64,000 nucleotides of DNA. Origin: Candidatus Shapirobacteria bacterium (lineage in GTDB: Bacteria > Patescibacteriota > Microgenomatia > UBA12405). How positions within the stretch are numbered: the stretch's first letter is position 1; every line of letters begins with the position of its first letter. The translations under genes were made by a program, and so were the position numbers. A model generated the notes under the pieces. It was given only the letters and a program-made list of their open reading frames with translations, was not told the DNA's origin and did not search any database. Shown in pieces: positions 41,265-49,707 of this stretch. The DNA lies in assembly GCA_003542615.1 (NCBI GenBank), contig DPKG01000014.1, forward strand, positions 1-64,000. The letters run 5' to 3'.

Positions 41265-42092
41265 TCAAAAAATTGTATCAAACGATTCGTAAGTTTGATT
41301 TTCTTTGTCGTTCCAGGCGGTGGTGAAATCAGACACACCATTACAATAAAGGAAGTCTCCTTCTCCTACCCCACTGGTAGTTTCCCGTTGGATGTACCAC
41401 TGGCCACTTTGGTCGACAAAACCATAATAAGAATAGGTGTCGCTGCTGGTGTCATCCATCTTGCTAATCTTGTAACCATCGGTGGGCTGTTTGGCGGCGG
41501 GGTCGATTTTGTTGCCACCGGTATCTTTAATTGAAATGGTGCCGGGGCCGGGGACAGAACCGAAAAAGGAAGCAGAGGCTTTTTTGGGATTGACCAAAGT
41601 GAGGGCGGCAAGACCAAGACCGGCAGAACCGGCCATTTTGAGAAATTGGCGGCGGCTTTGGTCGGAGATCTGAACCTGAGTTAAATCTTTTTCGGGTGGC
41701 GGAGGGGTGGGTTTGGGGGGAAGGCGAAAATTAAGATGAGAAATTAAATTTTTGATTTGATTGACCAATTCGAGTCCAAAAAAGAAAACTAAGGGAGTAA
41801 AAGTAAGACCAAGAATAAGTTGAAGAGTAGATTGAGCCACCAAAAGATTCATTAGCCAGATAACGGCGACCAAAAGATAACAAAATAAATTTAATATGGA
41901 AAAAATAAATCGGGAGATTTTGCCGGAAATAAATTTTTTGAAAATCAGATAGATTAATACCAAAGTAAAGGCGATCAGAGCAAGGGGATTATTTTTCCAA
42001 ACGCCAAAAACAAAACCGAGAACAAGATTTAAAAAGACAAAAAGGAGAGAGTACCAAAAAAGAATGTGATTAAGAGTTATTTTGATTTTCAT
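41265..42092 (-). CDS. Four-TM protein with internal Tat signal and exported C-terminal domain
   Basis: 275 residues. Four membrane segments fill residues 10-110, a Pro-rich linker follows, then a clear twin-arginine signal: SRRQFLK at 146-152, a hydrophobic stretch GSAGLGLAALTLV and an ASA cleavage-type site at 172-174. The last 100 residues (GYKISKMDDTSSDTYSYYGF, WYIQRETTSG) form a small domain of a type seen in phage-like proteins. A Tat signal placed inside a multispanning protein is unusual; it resembles Rieske-type or other dual-targeted proteins. The start at 42092 overlaps the upstream SH3b gene (ATGA). It is a likely client of the Tat operon at 30.3-31.9 kb. Confidence 0.72.
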   Translation of the reverse strand: MKIKITLNHILFWYSLLFVFLNLVLGFVFGVWKNNPLALIAFTLVLIYLIFKKFISGKISRFIFSILNLFCYLLVAVIWLMNLLVAQSTLQLILGLTFTPLVFFFGLELVNQIKNLISHLNFRLPPKPTPPPPEKDLTQVQISDQSRRQFLKMAGSAGLGLAALTLVNPKKASASFFGSVPGPGTISIKDTGGNKIDPAAKQPTDGYKISKMDDTSSDTYSYYGFVDQSGQWYIQRETTSGVGEGDFLYCNGVSDFTTAWNDKENQTYESFDTIF

Positions 42093-42577
42093 GGAAATTC
42101 CTTTAGAAATTGGGACTGGACCCAACCAAGTTGGTTGCCGTCCAGATCAAGTTGATACCAACCGTCCTGTTTTAGGCGATAAAAATAAATAGTATCGTAA
42201 AAAATATTATTGATGATTTTACTTGAAGCCAGAGGTTTTTCGTAGACATCAATTTTTTGCCATTGAGGTGAATTAATTTTAACCATGCCACCAAGAAGAG
42301 AGGAACTAAGGGTCGGAGTGGGAGAACCGTTGGAATTGGCGGAAGTATTTGGGTTATTTAGACTGGAAGCCATGTCTTTTCGAAGGTTAATCAGTTCCCG
42401 AAGAATAATTTCAGTTTGGGAATTAGCATTTAGAGGAGTGGGGGTAATAAGTTCTGACGGAGGAGGTGTTATGTTGGTGGAAGGAGGAAGTGGTTGATTG
42501 TGGTCGATGAGAAACTTGTCGGTAAGAATGGTGGTTAAAACCACAAGGGCGATGGTTTGGAGTTTGGAAAGTTCCAT
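42089..42577 (-). CDS. Membrane-anchored SH3b-domain protein
   Basis: 162 residues: one N-terminal TM or signal helix (LQTIALVVLTTILTDKFLI), a Pro/Ser/Asn-rich linker with a short helix, and a C-terminal SH3b-like domain (WQKIDVYEKPLASSKIINNI, DGWYQLDLDGNQLGWVQSQF). SH3b domains often bind cell-wall peptides. TAAAAT lies 6 nt before the start codon. It is the first gene of the minus-strand run that leads to the phage-like block. Confidence 0.7.
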   Translation of the reverse strand: MELSKLQTIALVVLTTILTDKFLIDHNQPLPPSTNITPPPSELITPTPLNANSQTEIILRELINLRKDMASSLNNPNTSANSNGSPTPTLSSSLLGGMVKINSPQWQKIDVYEKPLASSKIINNIFYDTIYFYRLKQDGWYQLDLDGNQLGWVQSQFLKEFP

Positions 42578-42604
42578 AGTTAAATTTTACGGTTTTATAT
42601 TGGC

Positions 42605-42632
42605 TTGTCAAAAGTAAGTTGTCGAATATAAT
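42605..42632 (+). promoter_or_regulatory. Promoter of the glycoside-hydrolase-like gene
   Basis: -35 TTGTCA (42605-42610), 16-bp spacer, -10 TATAAT (42627-42632). Seven nt further is an in-frame GTG, giving a leaderless start. Confidence 0.65.
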
Positions 42633-42639
42633 TCTAGAT

Positions 42640-43833
42640 GTGGAATTTTGGAAATTTGGAAAGAAAAAAATACAAATAACCGAAGGGGGAGTAATTTTGG
42701 AGAAAATAAGAAAATTGGCTTTTGGGCCGGGATCTGAGCTGAGCGGAACATTTTTCCCAAAAAAGGAAACATGGGAGGCGGTACAGGTGTTAAAAAAAAT
42801 GGGTAAGTGGAGAGGTGGAAGTGAAAATGATTGGATAAAACAGCAAAAAATTATAGAGGAGAACCTGTCGACTTTGGCTGAGGCGGGGTTTAAAAGTTTG
42901 AGGTTGGTATTGATGCCTGATGAACTGATTGGGGAAGGAGGGGTTTATAACTGGAAACCGGTAGAAAAAATTCTGGATTTGATGGTCAAATATAGAATCA
43001 GGGCGGATTGGTGTACCGGACCGATTGATTATCCCTACAATCCAGGAATAAGATTGCCAAAAGAAGTGAAAAATATATTAAGTCAGGAAATAAAAGAGAC
43101 AGGAAGAAATCAAATTAAGATTTCGATGGGAATAGACCGATGGATGCCGAAATCAAGTGAGGCCATCAGAGAATTCGGATTAAATTTTTTTGAGGCGTTT
43201 TTGAAAAGGTACGGAAAGGACAAACGGATTGGGAAATTTTACATCGGTAATGAATGGCCGGATCTGCACGGAATTGAGGGGACGAAGGTGATGGCAAATA
43301 TTTCAAAAGATTTTATGGAGGAGTTAATTAAAAGAGGACAAAAATTGACGGACAAAAAAATTGCCTTGAATACCAATATTCATCCCAGCAACTTGAGACG
43401 TTTAAGAAAAACTTTCAATCCCCTGTTTGAAATTCTAAGAGATCAGGGAGTATTGGGGATTGATACTTATCCGACAAGAGAAGGGAAAATAAGAGAAATG
43501 ATTTATAAAAGAAGTGTAAAGAGAGTAAAAAGAGAGTTTTGGAAACAAGAGATAGAATTAACGGAGTATCAGGCAGAATTGTATGATGATGATATTTCGG
43601 GAAAGTCGTGGGCTGAGATAATGGAAAAATATAAAAAAAGAGTGGTGGAATTTTATCAGGAGGTGTTTTTTAAAAAGTTGGAGACTTATGCGGTGGCGGG
43701 ACAAATTAAAAGAGTGGGAATGTGGGGAATACCGCTTTTATTGACAGCAAAAAGAATGGGGTATGATTTTCCCTTGGAGATGATGAAAACAATAAGCGAG
43801 ACAATGGCAAAAAGAGGCGGAAAGGATAAGTAA
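42640..43833 (+). CDS. Glycoside-hydrolase-like TIM-barrel protein
   Basis: About 397 residues from GTG 42640, chosen because the promoter places the transcript start there; an upstream TTG at 42619 lies before the -10 box. Barrel landmarks: AEAGFKSLRLVLMPDE, IRADWCTGPIDYP, the acid/base candidate FYIGNEWPDLHG (NE pair), DQGVLGIDTYP and a second glutamate in FWKQEIELTEYQAEL. This order resembles clan GH-A enzymes (GH5/39/42). No signal peptide, so it would act inside the cell. Substrate unknown. Confidence 0.6.
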   Translation: MEFWKFGKKKIQITEGGVILEKIRKLAFGPGSELSGTFFPKKETWEAVQVLKKMGKWRGGSENDWIKQQKIIEENLSTLAEAGFKSLRLVLMPDELIGEGGVYNWKPVEKILDLMVKYRIRADWCTGPIDYPYNPGIRLPKEVKNILSQEIKETGRNQIKISMGIDRWMPKSSEAIREFGLNFFEAFLKRYGKDKRIGKFYIGNEWPDLHGIEGTKVMANISKDFMEELIKRGQKLTDKKIALNTNIHPSNLRRLRKTFNPLFEILRDQGVLGIDTYPTREGKIREMIYKRSVKRVKREFWKQEIELTEYQAELYDDDISGKSWAEIMEKYKKRVVEFYQEVFFKKLETYAVAGQIKRVGMWGIPLLLTAKRMGYDFPLEMMKTISETMAKRGGKDK

Positions 43834-43842
43834 AATTATTTT

Positions 43843-44826
43843 TTATATGTCTATGTGGGAACGGAAAAATTCCAGATCGCGGTTTAAGGCTTGGCTCCAG
43901 TGGCGGGAAAGATTGTGGTCGTCGTTTTGATAAGTATAAAAAATGACGAATTTGTTTTGGTCTTTGAGTTTTTGAACTAAATCCTGACCCCAGGAATAAG
44001 GAACGGATTCGTCAGTTGGACTATGGTGGATAATCAGGGGAATATTAATCTTATCTAAATGATCAATGGCGGCAAAATCAGAGGCGGGATATTGGCTTAA
44101 TAGTTGATTTAGAGAGGATTGAAAATCGGGTTGATCGGTGGGAACGGGTAGGCGGCGATTTCGAAAATAAGTGACATTTTTGGGAAAATCTGTAACGGCA
44201 GGTGCCCAAAGAGAAATAGCCTTAATTTGGGGTGAATTTTGAGTTACTAAAAGACTGACTTCAGCTCCCATGGAGTGGCCATACATAAAAATGTTTCTGA
44301 TATCGGATTGCGGTAGAGTGCCGAGGCCGGCGATAAGATTGAGGACATCAATGGCATAGTTTGAACGGGAGAGAAATCTGTCGGCTTCTCCCTGGGAATT
44401 GGCATGGCCACGAAAATCAGGTTTGAGAACTAGAAATCCGGAGGAAGCATAATAGGCGGAGGTGTTGACATAAGATCGACTGGTGGAAAATTGTGATGGG
44501 GGAATATAGCCGTGGTTGACAATGATAATAGGAAAACCTGAGGGAGGGGGATTGTCGGTAGGAAGATTCATGAGAGCATAAAGCTTTAAATTTTGAGAAT
44601 AATAGGAAACCAGATAGGAGGTATATCGTGAATGACGGGAAAGAATTTTTTCGGTAGTGATGATGGTATTTGGGTCAATAAAGGAAGAAAGGTTGGAAAC
44701 AGCGAGAGGGTGGAGAGCGGGGGTGGGAGTGGGGAGGGCTAATTGTTGGAGAGAAGGTGAAAATTTTTTAAAAATGAAAAAAAGAATAAGGGCGGTGATT
44801 AAAATTAAAGGAAACAGTTTTTTCAT
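43843..44826 (-). CDS. Exported alpha/beta hydrolase (prolyl oligopeptidase-like)
   Basis: 327 residues with an N-terminal membrane anchor (KLFPLILITALILFFIF). Catalytic parts: oxyanion strand PIIIVNHGYIPPS, nucleophile GHSMGAEVSLL, acid in HHSPTDESVPY and histidine in NDDHNLSRHW. This is the order of the dienelactone hydrolase/prolyl oligopeptidase-type esterases and peptidases. It acts outside the membrane. TATAAT lies 7 nt before the start codon; convergent with the glycoside-hydrolase-like gene. Confidence 0.82.
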   Translation of the reverse strand: MKKLFPLILITALILFFIFKKFSPSLQQLALPTPTPALHPLAVSNLSSFIDPNTIITTEKILSRHSRYTSYLVSYYSQNLKLYALMNLPTDNPPPSGFPIIIVNHGYIPPSQFSTSRSYVNTSAYYASSGFLVLKPDFRGHANSQGEADRFLSRSNYAIDVLNLIAGLGTLPQSDIRNIFMYGHSMGAEVSLLVTQNSPQIKAISLWAPAVTDFPKNVTYFRNRRLPVPTDQPDFQSSLNQLLSQYPASDFAAIDHLDKINIPLIIHHSPTDESVPYSWGQDLVQKLKDQNKFVIFYTYQNDDHNLSRHWSQALNRDLEFFRSHIDI

Positions 44827-44891
44827 AACGAATATTATATTTTAGTATATTATTGTGTTGTTTTTGGTAATAATGCTAGAATAAGTTAATT

Positions 44892-45353
44892 ATGAAAAAA
44901 GAAAAAACTCAAATCCCCTCTTCCTTGGATGAATTAGAAGGTTTGTTAAATGAATATTTTGGTATAAAGGCACCACAATTGCCGGAAAATGTAAAAGAGA
45001 TTTTGGTGAAATTCGGACCTTATATTACTTTGGCTATTTTGTTTTTTAGTCTTCCTTTTATTTTGGGAGTGTTGGGATTGGGAGCGGTGATGTCACCATT
45101 TGCAATGATGGGTGGAGCAAGATTAGGGGCAGGATATATGCTTGGAATTTTGGTAGCGGTGGTGAGTTTGGTGTTGGAAATTGTGGCTTTACCGGGATTA
45201 TTTAAAAGAGAGATAAAAAGCTGGAGAATGTTGTTTTGGGTATCGTTGGTGACAGCGGTCGGGGCGATATTCAGATTTGATTTGGGAGCTTTGGTGGTGG
45301 GTTCGATAGTGTCTTGGTACTTTTTGTTTCAAATCAGATCTTACTATAAATAG
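44892..45353 (+). CDS. Small multi-TM membrane protein
   Basis: 153 residues: a 40-residue soluble N-terminus (SSLDELEGLLNEYFGIKAPQ) then four hydrophobic segments with a Gly-rich ARLGAGYMLGILVAV. No function recognised; proteins of this build are frequent in CPR genomes. It is followed after 14 bp by the HAD hydrolase gene, which has its own -10 box. Confidence 0.6.
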   Translation: MKKEKTQIPSSLDELEGLLNEYFGIKAPQLPENVKEILVKFGPYITLAILFFSLPFILGVLGLGAVMSPFAMMGGARLGAGYMLGILVAVVSLVLEIVALPGLFKREIKSWRMLFWVSLVTAVGAIFRFDLGALVVGSIVSWYFLFQIRSYYK

Positions 45354-45367
45354 AGTTATAATGGTGG

Positions 45368-46171
45368 ATGTCAGAAAAAGTCAGGTATTTTGAGGGATAT
45401 TTGAGTCCGGTGGAGGAAGAATTGGCGTTTGTGGAGAGATGCCGAGTTAATGGGGTCAAGCAAATTATTTTGGACTGGGACGATACAATTGGGAAGACAG
45501 TAGGAATTTTTAAAAAGCAGATGGATAGATGTTATGATTTTTTGGCTGAAAGAGCGCCAATTTTGAGTAGAGAAGAATGGAGGGAGAGAATAGTATTTCA
45601 TAATAATAATTCTTTTGAAACCCATGGAGTAAATCCAATAAGGTGGTCAGTAGTAATGGATTTAGTGCAGAGAGAAACAGGATTGGATAAAAAAAATACC
45701 AGGGGTGCAGTAAAAATTTTGGGGCATATTTATAAAACCAGACAGGAATTTTTACCGGGAGCAGAGGAGGGGTTGCAGTTTTTGGTGAAAACAGGAATGC
45801 CAATCGGTATTGGTACACACGCGAATTGGGATTGGACAAGATTTAAATATAATTGTTTAAAGATGCACAGATATGTACCTTGGGATGATGTTTATATATT
45901 TGATGAAAATGGGCATAAAACTCCGAAAGAATGGGATAAAGGAATTAGGAAATATTTTAAGGTAAGACCAGAAAGATGTATGCTGGTTGGAGACAGTCCA
46001 AGGTCAGATATTAATCCGGCTATCGAAATCGGGGTCAGGGCGGAGAACTGTGTGTGGATTACCGGAAACGGAACGGAATTGTGGTCGATACATCAACAGG
46101 CGGTACCAGCGGAAGTGAGAAGGATGTCAAATATAAACGGACTGCGAAATTTGGGAAGAGAAGTAATTTAG
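45368..46171 (+). CDS. HAD-superfamily hydrolase
   Basis: 267 residues. Motif I is LDWDDTIGKT (catalytic Asp in DWDDT), motif II GIGTHANW, motif III lysine in GHKTPKEW, and motif IV VGDSPRSDINPA. It is probably a phosphatase; the long insert between motifs I and II gives an alpha-helical cap. TATAAT ends 5 nt before the start codon. A bidirectional terminator follows. Confidence 0.83.
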   Translation: MSEKVRYFEGYLSPVEEELAFVERCRVNGVKQIILDWDDTIGKTVGIFKKQMDRCYDFLAERAPILSREEWRERIVFHNNNSFETHGVNPIRWSVVMDLVQRETGLDKKNTRGAVKILGHIYKTRQEFLPGAEEGLQFLVKTGMPIGIGTHANWDWTRFKYNCLKMHRYVPWDDVYIFDENGHKTPKEWDKGIRKYFKVRPERCMLVGDSPRSDINPAIEIGVRAENCVWITGNGTELWSIHQQAVPAEVRRMSNINGLRNLGREVI

Positions 46172-46174
46172 CAT

Positions 46175-46211
46175 AAAAATAGCCCCGATATAAAACCGGA
46201 GCTATTTTTTT
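46175..46211. terminator. Bidirectional intrinsic terminator
   Basis: AAAAATAGC pairs with GCTATTTTT, with an inner CCG/CGG and a 9-nt loop. It serves the convergent HAD-hydrolase (+) and secreted-protein (-) genes. Confidence 0.85.
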
Positions 46212-46223
46212 AGAAGCTAAAGT

Positions 46224-46592
46224 TTAGTTGGAAGAACGGTAACCCATTCCCCGACCCTGACCTTTGCCCTGACCCTGACCCATGCCATACTTAGTTTTGA
46301 ATTCATTAAGTTTGGTATAGTCCCCTTTTTCGGCGTCCAAATGAGCGGCGGCGAATTCGGAGAAGTTGTCGGCATTAACAAAACGAGTAGCACCACGACC
46401 ATCCATGAGATCTGCCCATGATTGATAGTTTTTATTTTGAAAAGCTTGCAACATTGAATCATGGCGTTCTTCAGTGTAGTTGGGACCCTTGACAGCCGGG
46501 TCGCCCTGATAGGCAAGAACAGGAGTAAATGATTTAACAGCAACTAAGCCTAGAGTAAGGGCGGCTAACCCTAAAACGATATTGGTTTTCAT
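46224..46592 (-). CDS. Small secreted protein with Gly/Gln-rich tail
   Basis: 122 residues: signal peptide MKTNIVLGLAALTLGLVAVK... ending SFTPVLA, then a helical domain YQGDPAVKGPNYTEERHDSM, QAFQNKNYQSWADLM and a C-terminal GMGQGQGKGQGRGMGYR run. I know this pattern (YQGDP-VKGPNY--ERH) as a recurrent small secreted family of Patescibacteria; function unknown. It lies downstream of the sigma/anti-sigma pair and may be its target gene. Confidence 0.65.
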   Translation of the reverse strand: MKTNIVLGLAALTLGLVAVKSFTPVLAYQGDPAVKGPNYTEERHDSMLQAFQNKNYQSWADLMDGRGATRFVNADNFSEFAAAHLDAEKGDYTKLNEFKTKYGMGQGQGKGQGRGMGYRSSN

Positions 46593-46675
46593 ATTTTTTT
46601 TAATTATTAATTTGTAGATAGTTTCCGGATGAGCTATCTAGTATTAATACAGCGGCAAGATACCATTTCTTTCAT

Positions 46676-47326
46676 TTATCTAAAACCCCAGGGTCGGATT
46701 TCATTTACTTTGAAACTATCGGAGGATAATTGCTGACCAATCAATTTAATTTCAAGACCGACAGTGAGGGAAGCCCAACCACGAATAAGAGGTTGGTCGT
46801 GGGTGATAGTCCAGGTTTTGCCGTTAAAATCGAGGAGAGTAAATTGATTTGCGGTGTCGAGGCTGATAATTTTGCCGGAAAGATAGCCTGATGAGGGATC
46901 TGACCAAACCTGCTGTTTGAGAGGGGCCAGAGAGCGATATATTTTGAAACGATGAGCCAGATAATTATCGGTGAGAGGAGCGGCATTGAGCTGGTGAAAA
47001 ATCAGACCAATAGTTGCACCAAAAAATAAAATTGAAATAATTAGAATTTTGGGGTCAAGGCGGTAAGATTTTTTGGTATGACGAAGAAAGTAAGTGGTAA
47101 CTAATACAAAGAAAAAGGCAGTAATAGACCAAAAGTAAGGGGTAAATTCGGGATTCTGAATCATATAAACTGAAAGTGAGAGACCGAGGGCGAAAACCAG
47201 AAGTGAAAGGAGGGCAAGGGTCCAAAAAAAGATATTCCGACTCAAAAAGTGCCAACGGGGAGTTGGTTTGAGGTGTTGTTGCTGAATGGTTTTTAGCGCT
47301 TTTTGGCTAATACTGGTTTTGGTCAT
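46676..47326 (-). CDS. Membrane protein, putative anti-sigma factor
   Basis: 216 residues: a cytoplasmic N-terminal 40 residues (KALKTIQQQHLKPTPRWHFL), four TM helices and an outside beta domain (GYLSGKIISLDTANQFTLLD). It overlaps the ECF sigma gene by 20 nt, and its topology (cytoplasmic head, membrane part, outside sensor) is what an anti-sigma factor needs. It has no zinc-binding anti-sigma motif, so the assignment rests on gene position. Confidence 0.5.
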   Translation of the reverse strand: MTKTSISQKALKTIQQQHLKPTPRWHFLSRNIFFWTLALLSLLVFALGLSLSVYMIQNPEFTPYFWSITAFFFVLVTTYFLRHTKKSYRLDPKILIISILFFGATIGLIFHQLNAAPLTDNYLAHRFKIYRSLAPLKQQVWSDPSSGYLSGKIISLDTANQFTLLDFNGKTWTITHDQPLIRGWASLTVGLEIKLIGQQLSSDSFKVNEIRPWGFR

Positions 47327-47885
47327 AGATTGTTTTAAATTGTTTTTTGGCCCGATTAATAAGGGTAGCGACGGTACCCATGGGCTTTTGTAAAATGTGA
47401 CTAATTTCTTTATAATCTTTGTCCTGTAAGAATTTTAAGACAAGAACCTGTTGATATTCCGGTTTAAGTTGAGCTAAGATCAACCGGATGTAGTCCTGAA
47501 ATTGGGAATCCTGAGTTTGTTTTTCGATGTCGGTGTCACTAACTAACCAATTGGTAATTTCACTATAATCATCATCGATGTTTAAGGTCTGGGTCTTTTT
47601 TGATTTTTTGAGGAAGTTGACGGATTGATTGTGGACGATACGATATATCCAGGAAGAAAATTTAAAGTCAAAATCAAAATCATTTAGGTTTTGATAAGCC
47701 TTGACAAAAGAATTTTGAATAATATCGTCGATATCTGATTGAGATAAAAAAGTCAGATGGTGGACATAGGCGGCCAGTTGTTTTTCGTAACGTGACATAA
47801 GGCAATAATAATAATTACTGTCGTCAAGAGAAAGACGGACCAATTGATGATCGTCTAGAGATTGACAAAGTTTTGGATCAAACAT
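47307..47885 (-). CDS. ECF-type RNA polymerase sigma factor
   Basis: 192 residues with region 2 (DDIIQNSFVKAYQNLNDFDF, SSWIYRIVHNQSVNFLKK) and region 4 (LKPEYQQVLVLKFLQDKDYK, EISHILQKPMGTVATLINRA). It lacks regions 1 and 3 and so is of the ECF class. An overlapping putative anti-sigma gene follows. Its target promoters cannot be fixed from one locus; the downstream secreted-protein gene has GGAAACT in its upstream region, a possible ECF -35. Confidence 0.88.
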   Translation of the reverse strand: MFDPKLCQSLDDHQLVRLSLDDSNYYYCLMSRYEKQLAAYVHHLTFLSQSDIDDIIQNSFVKAYQNLNDFDFDFKFSSWIYRIVHNQSVNFLKKSKKTQTLNIDDDYSEITNWLVSDTDIEKQTQDSQFQDYIRLILAQLKPEYQQVLVLKFLQDKDYKEISHILQKPMGTVATLINRAKKQFKTIYDQNQY

Positions 47886-47950
47886 AGAGAGATATCTTTA
47901 ATTATTACAAAAATTTCGGCAATTTTCTTTCAGTTTGATAGAATAGCGGC

Positions 47951-48469
47951 ATGAAATTGTTGATTCACGCTTGTTGTGCGGATTGTGTGTTGAAATTTTT
48001 GGAATCAAAAAGTGAGAAAAAATGGGAGGAGATGGCGGTGTATTATTACAATCCAAACATTCAGCCCCGATCGGAATATTTGAGCAGACTAAAGGCAATA
48101 CAAAAAGTTTTGGAAAATAAAGAGGTGAAATTGATTATTCCGGATTGGAGTCCAAGAGAATATTTTGAGGTGGTTAAAACAGAAAAAGGGAGATGTGTAA
48201 AGTGTTGGAATTTGAGGTTGGGAAAAACGGCAGAATATGCAAAAAAGAACGGGTTTGAATATTTTTCGTCGACTTTGGTGACTTCACAATATCAAAATAG
48301 AAAAATGATAGAGGTGATTGCCGATAAGTTGGCAGCAGAAAAGGAAGTGAAGTTTTTTGTACCAAAAAAAGTATGTTGTGATCTTAAAACGGCAGGTTTT
48401 TATAAACAATTTTATTGCGGGTGTGTGTATTCGCTGAGGGAGCGGTTTGAGGAAAAATATAAAAAATAA
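47951..48469 (+). CDS. queH: Epoxyqueuosine reductase QueH
   Basis: 172 residues of the DUF208 type: LLIHACCADCVLKFL at the N-terminus (CC and C ligands), YYYNPNIQPRSEYLSRL, GRCVKCWNLRLGKTAEYA, FSSTLVTSQYQN and the end signature GFYKQFYCGCVYSLRER. QueH reduces epoxyqueuosine to queuosine in tRNA using an Fe-S centre. It lies 40 kb from the YhhQ/QueC operon but completes the last step. TAGAAT lies 6 nt before the start; the sigma gene is divergent. Confidence 0.9.
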   Translation: MKLLIHACCADCVLKFLESKSEKKWEEMAVYYYNPNIQPRSEYLSRLKAIQKVLENKEVKLIIPDWSPREYFEVVKTEKGRCVKCWNLRLGKTAEYAKKNGFEYFSSTLVTSQYQNRKMIEVIADKLAAEKEVKFFVPKKVCCDLKTAGFYKQFYCGCVYSLRERFEEKYKK

Positions 48470-48471
48470 GT

Positions 48472-49413
48472 TCAGTTTGGGGGGTTGGCTACCTGATTGA
48501 GACGCTCTTCTATAGCCGGATCGAGCTTGGCATAATGCAACTCTTTGGCTTCGTACATATTTTTGTCGGCACGGGTGAAAGTGTCCCAAAGATCTCTGTC
48601 TTTGGACGGATCGTAAAGGGCAAAACCAAGAGAAATACTAACTTCGGGAAGATTGGGGTTTTCCAGATTGTTTTGGTCAATGGCTTCCTGAAGACGTTTT
48701 TTGACAATATCCATATTTTCGGGAAGAATTTCGAGCAGGGCAGTAAATTCATCACCGCCGATACGGGAAGGGATATCCTCTTCTCTTAAGACTTTTTTTA
48801 AAATCTCGGCGACTCTTTTGAGGTGAATATCGCCTTTAGCATGGCCTATTTCATTGCCATTTTCGTCGACCTCGTCATTAATAACTTTTAGTCCGTCAAC
48901 ATCTAAATAGACGGCGGTCAGAGGAGGGATTGTTTGCTCGGGATGGGATCGGGATAAACGATTGTGCTGAGCCAAACGAAGGGATATTTGTTCCATAAAA
49001 TAGGCGCGATTGTGAAGTCCAGTAAGAGGGTCTTTGTTTTGCTGAGTGGTGTCGAATTCCTGACAGGTATAGCCGAGACAATTTCCCTGGGGGTCAAAAA
49101 CGGCTTTGATATTTCGGGTATACCAAATTAAGTTTTCATTATCGTCGGGCTTTTCGGAATGGTCGTGTTGAATAATGGGGTTGTCGGGGGTTAATTGAGT
49201 GTAAACATTTTTGAGATCTTTTGGATCGTATGGACCGTGGATATTGAAGATATTAGGTTTTGTAAAAATTTCTTGAAAACCATCGTTTTTTGATAAAATA
49301 TTGCCTTTTGGGTCGGCAAAACAAGTCGGGTACGGAAGCATGTTGAGGATTTCTTTCGTGAGTAAGGGCGTTTTTTGGATTTCGATTGGAGGGGTTTCAA
49401 GAAAAGCATCCAT
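48472..49413 (-). CDS. PAS-GGDEF diguanylate cyclase
   Basis: 313 residues. A PAS-like domain (about 20-125, LPYPTCFADPKGNILSKNDG) is followed by a complete GGDEF domain: DPLTGLHNRAYF, AVYLDVDGLKVIND, RIGGDEFTALLE. An inhibitory I-site REED stands five residues before GGDEF. All catalytic residues are present, so c-di-GMP synthesis is expected. No TM helix or signal. No EAL, HD-GYP or PilZ gene is in this window. Confidence 0.87.
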   Translation of the reverse strand: MDAFLETPPIEIQKTPLLTKEILNMLPYPTCFADPKGNILSKNDGFQEIFTKPNIFNIHGPYDPKDLKNVYTQLTPDNPIIQHDHSEKPDDNENLIWYTRNIKAVFDPQGNCLGYTCQEFDTTQQNKDPLTGLHNRAYFMEQISLRLAQHNRLSRSHPEQTIPPLTAVYLDVDGLKVINDEVDENGNEIGHAKGDIHLKRVAEILKKVLREEDIPSRIGGDEFTALLEILPENMDIVKKRLQEAIDQNNLENPNLPEVSISLGFALYDPSKDRDLWDTFTRADKNMYEAKELHYAKLDPAIEERLNQVANPPN

Positions 49414-49517
49414 AGATAAGTATGATTATATAGGAAAATTATATCTAGAAAAACATGTAAGAATTTTAAGCTGATTACTACACAAATAGTAGATGGAGGT
49501 ATATAGTGATAGGTCAT

Positions 49518-49694
49518 ATGAATAAAAACCAAATATTTTTGGTGATTGGCGGAGTATTTTTAATATCTTTGATATGGTCAAGAGAAATAGTTTTAAATTA
49601 CACCGGTGATTTGAGTAAAATTTTAGGGTTGGGGGCTTTGGTAATAGGATATTTTTTGAAGCGAGTGACCGATCGGGTTTTTATAAATAAATGA
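49518..49694 (+). CDS. Small two-TM protein
   Basis: 58 residues: MNKNQIFLVIGGVFLISLIW and a second hydrophobic segment LSKILGLGALVIGYFLKRVT. No function known. An in-frame GTG at 49506 is an alternative start. It is 13 bp upstream of the DUF4342 gene and probably cotranscribed. Confidence 0.5.
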   Translation: MNKNQIFLVIGGVFLISLIWSREIVLNYTGDLSKILGLGALVIGYFLKRVTDRVFINK

Positions 49695-49707
49695 GGTAAA
49701 ATAAATT

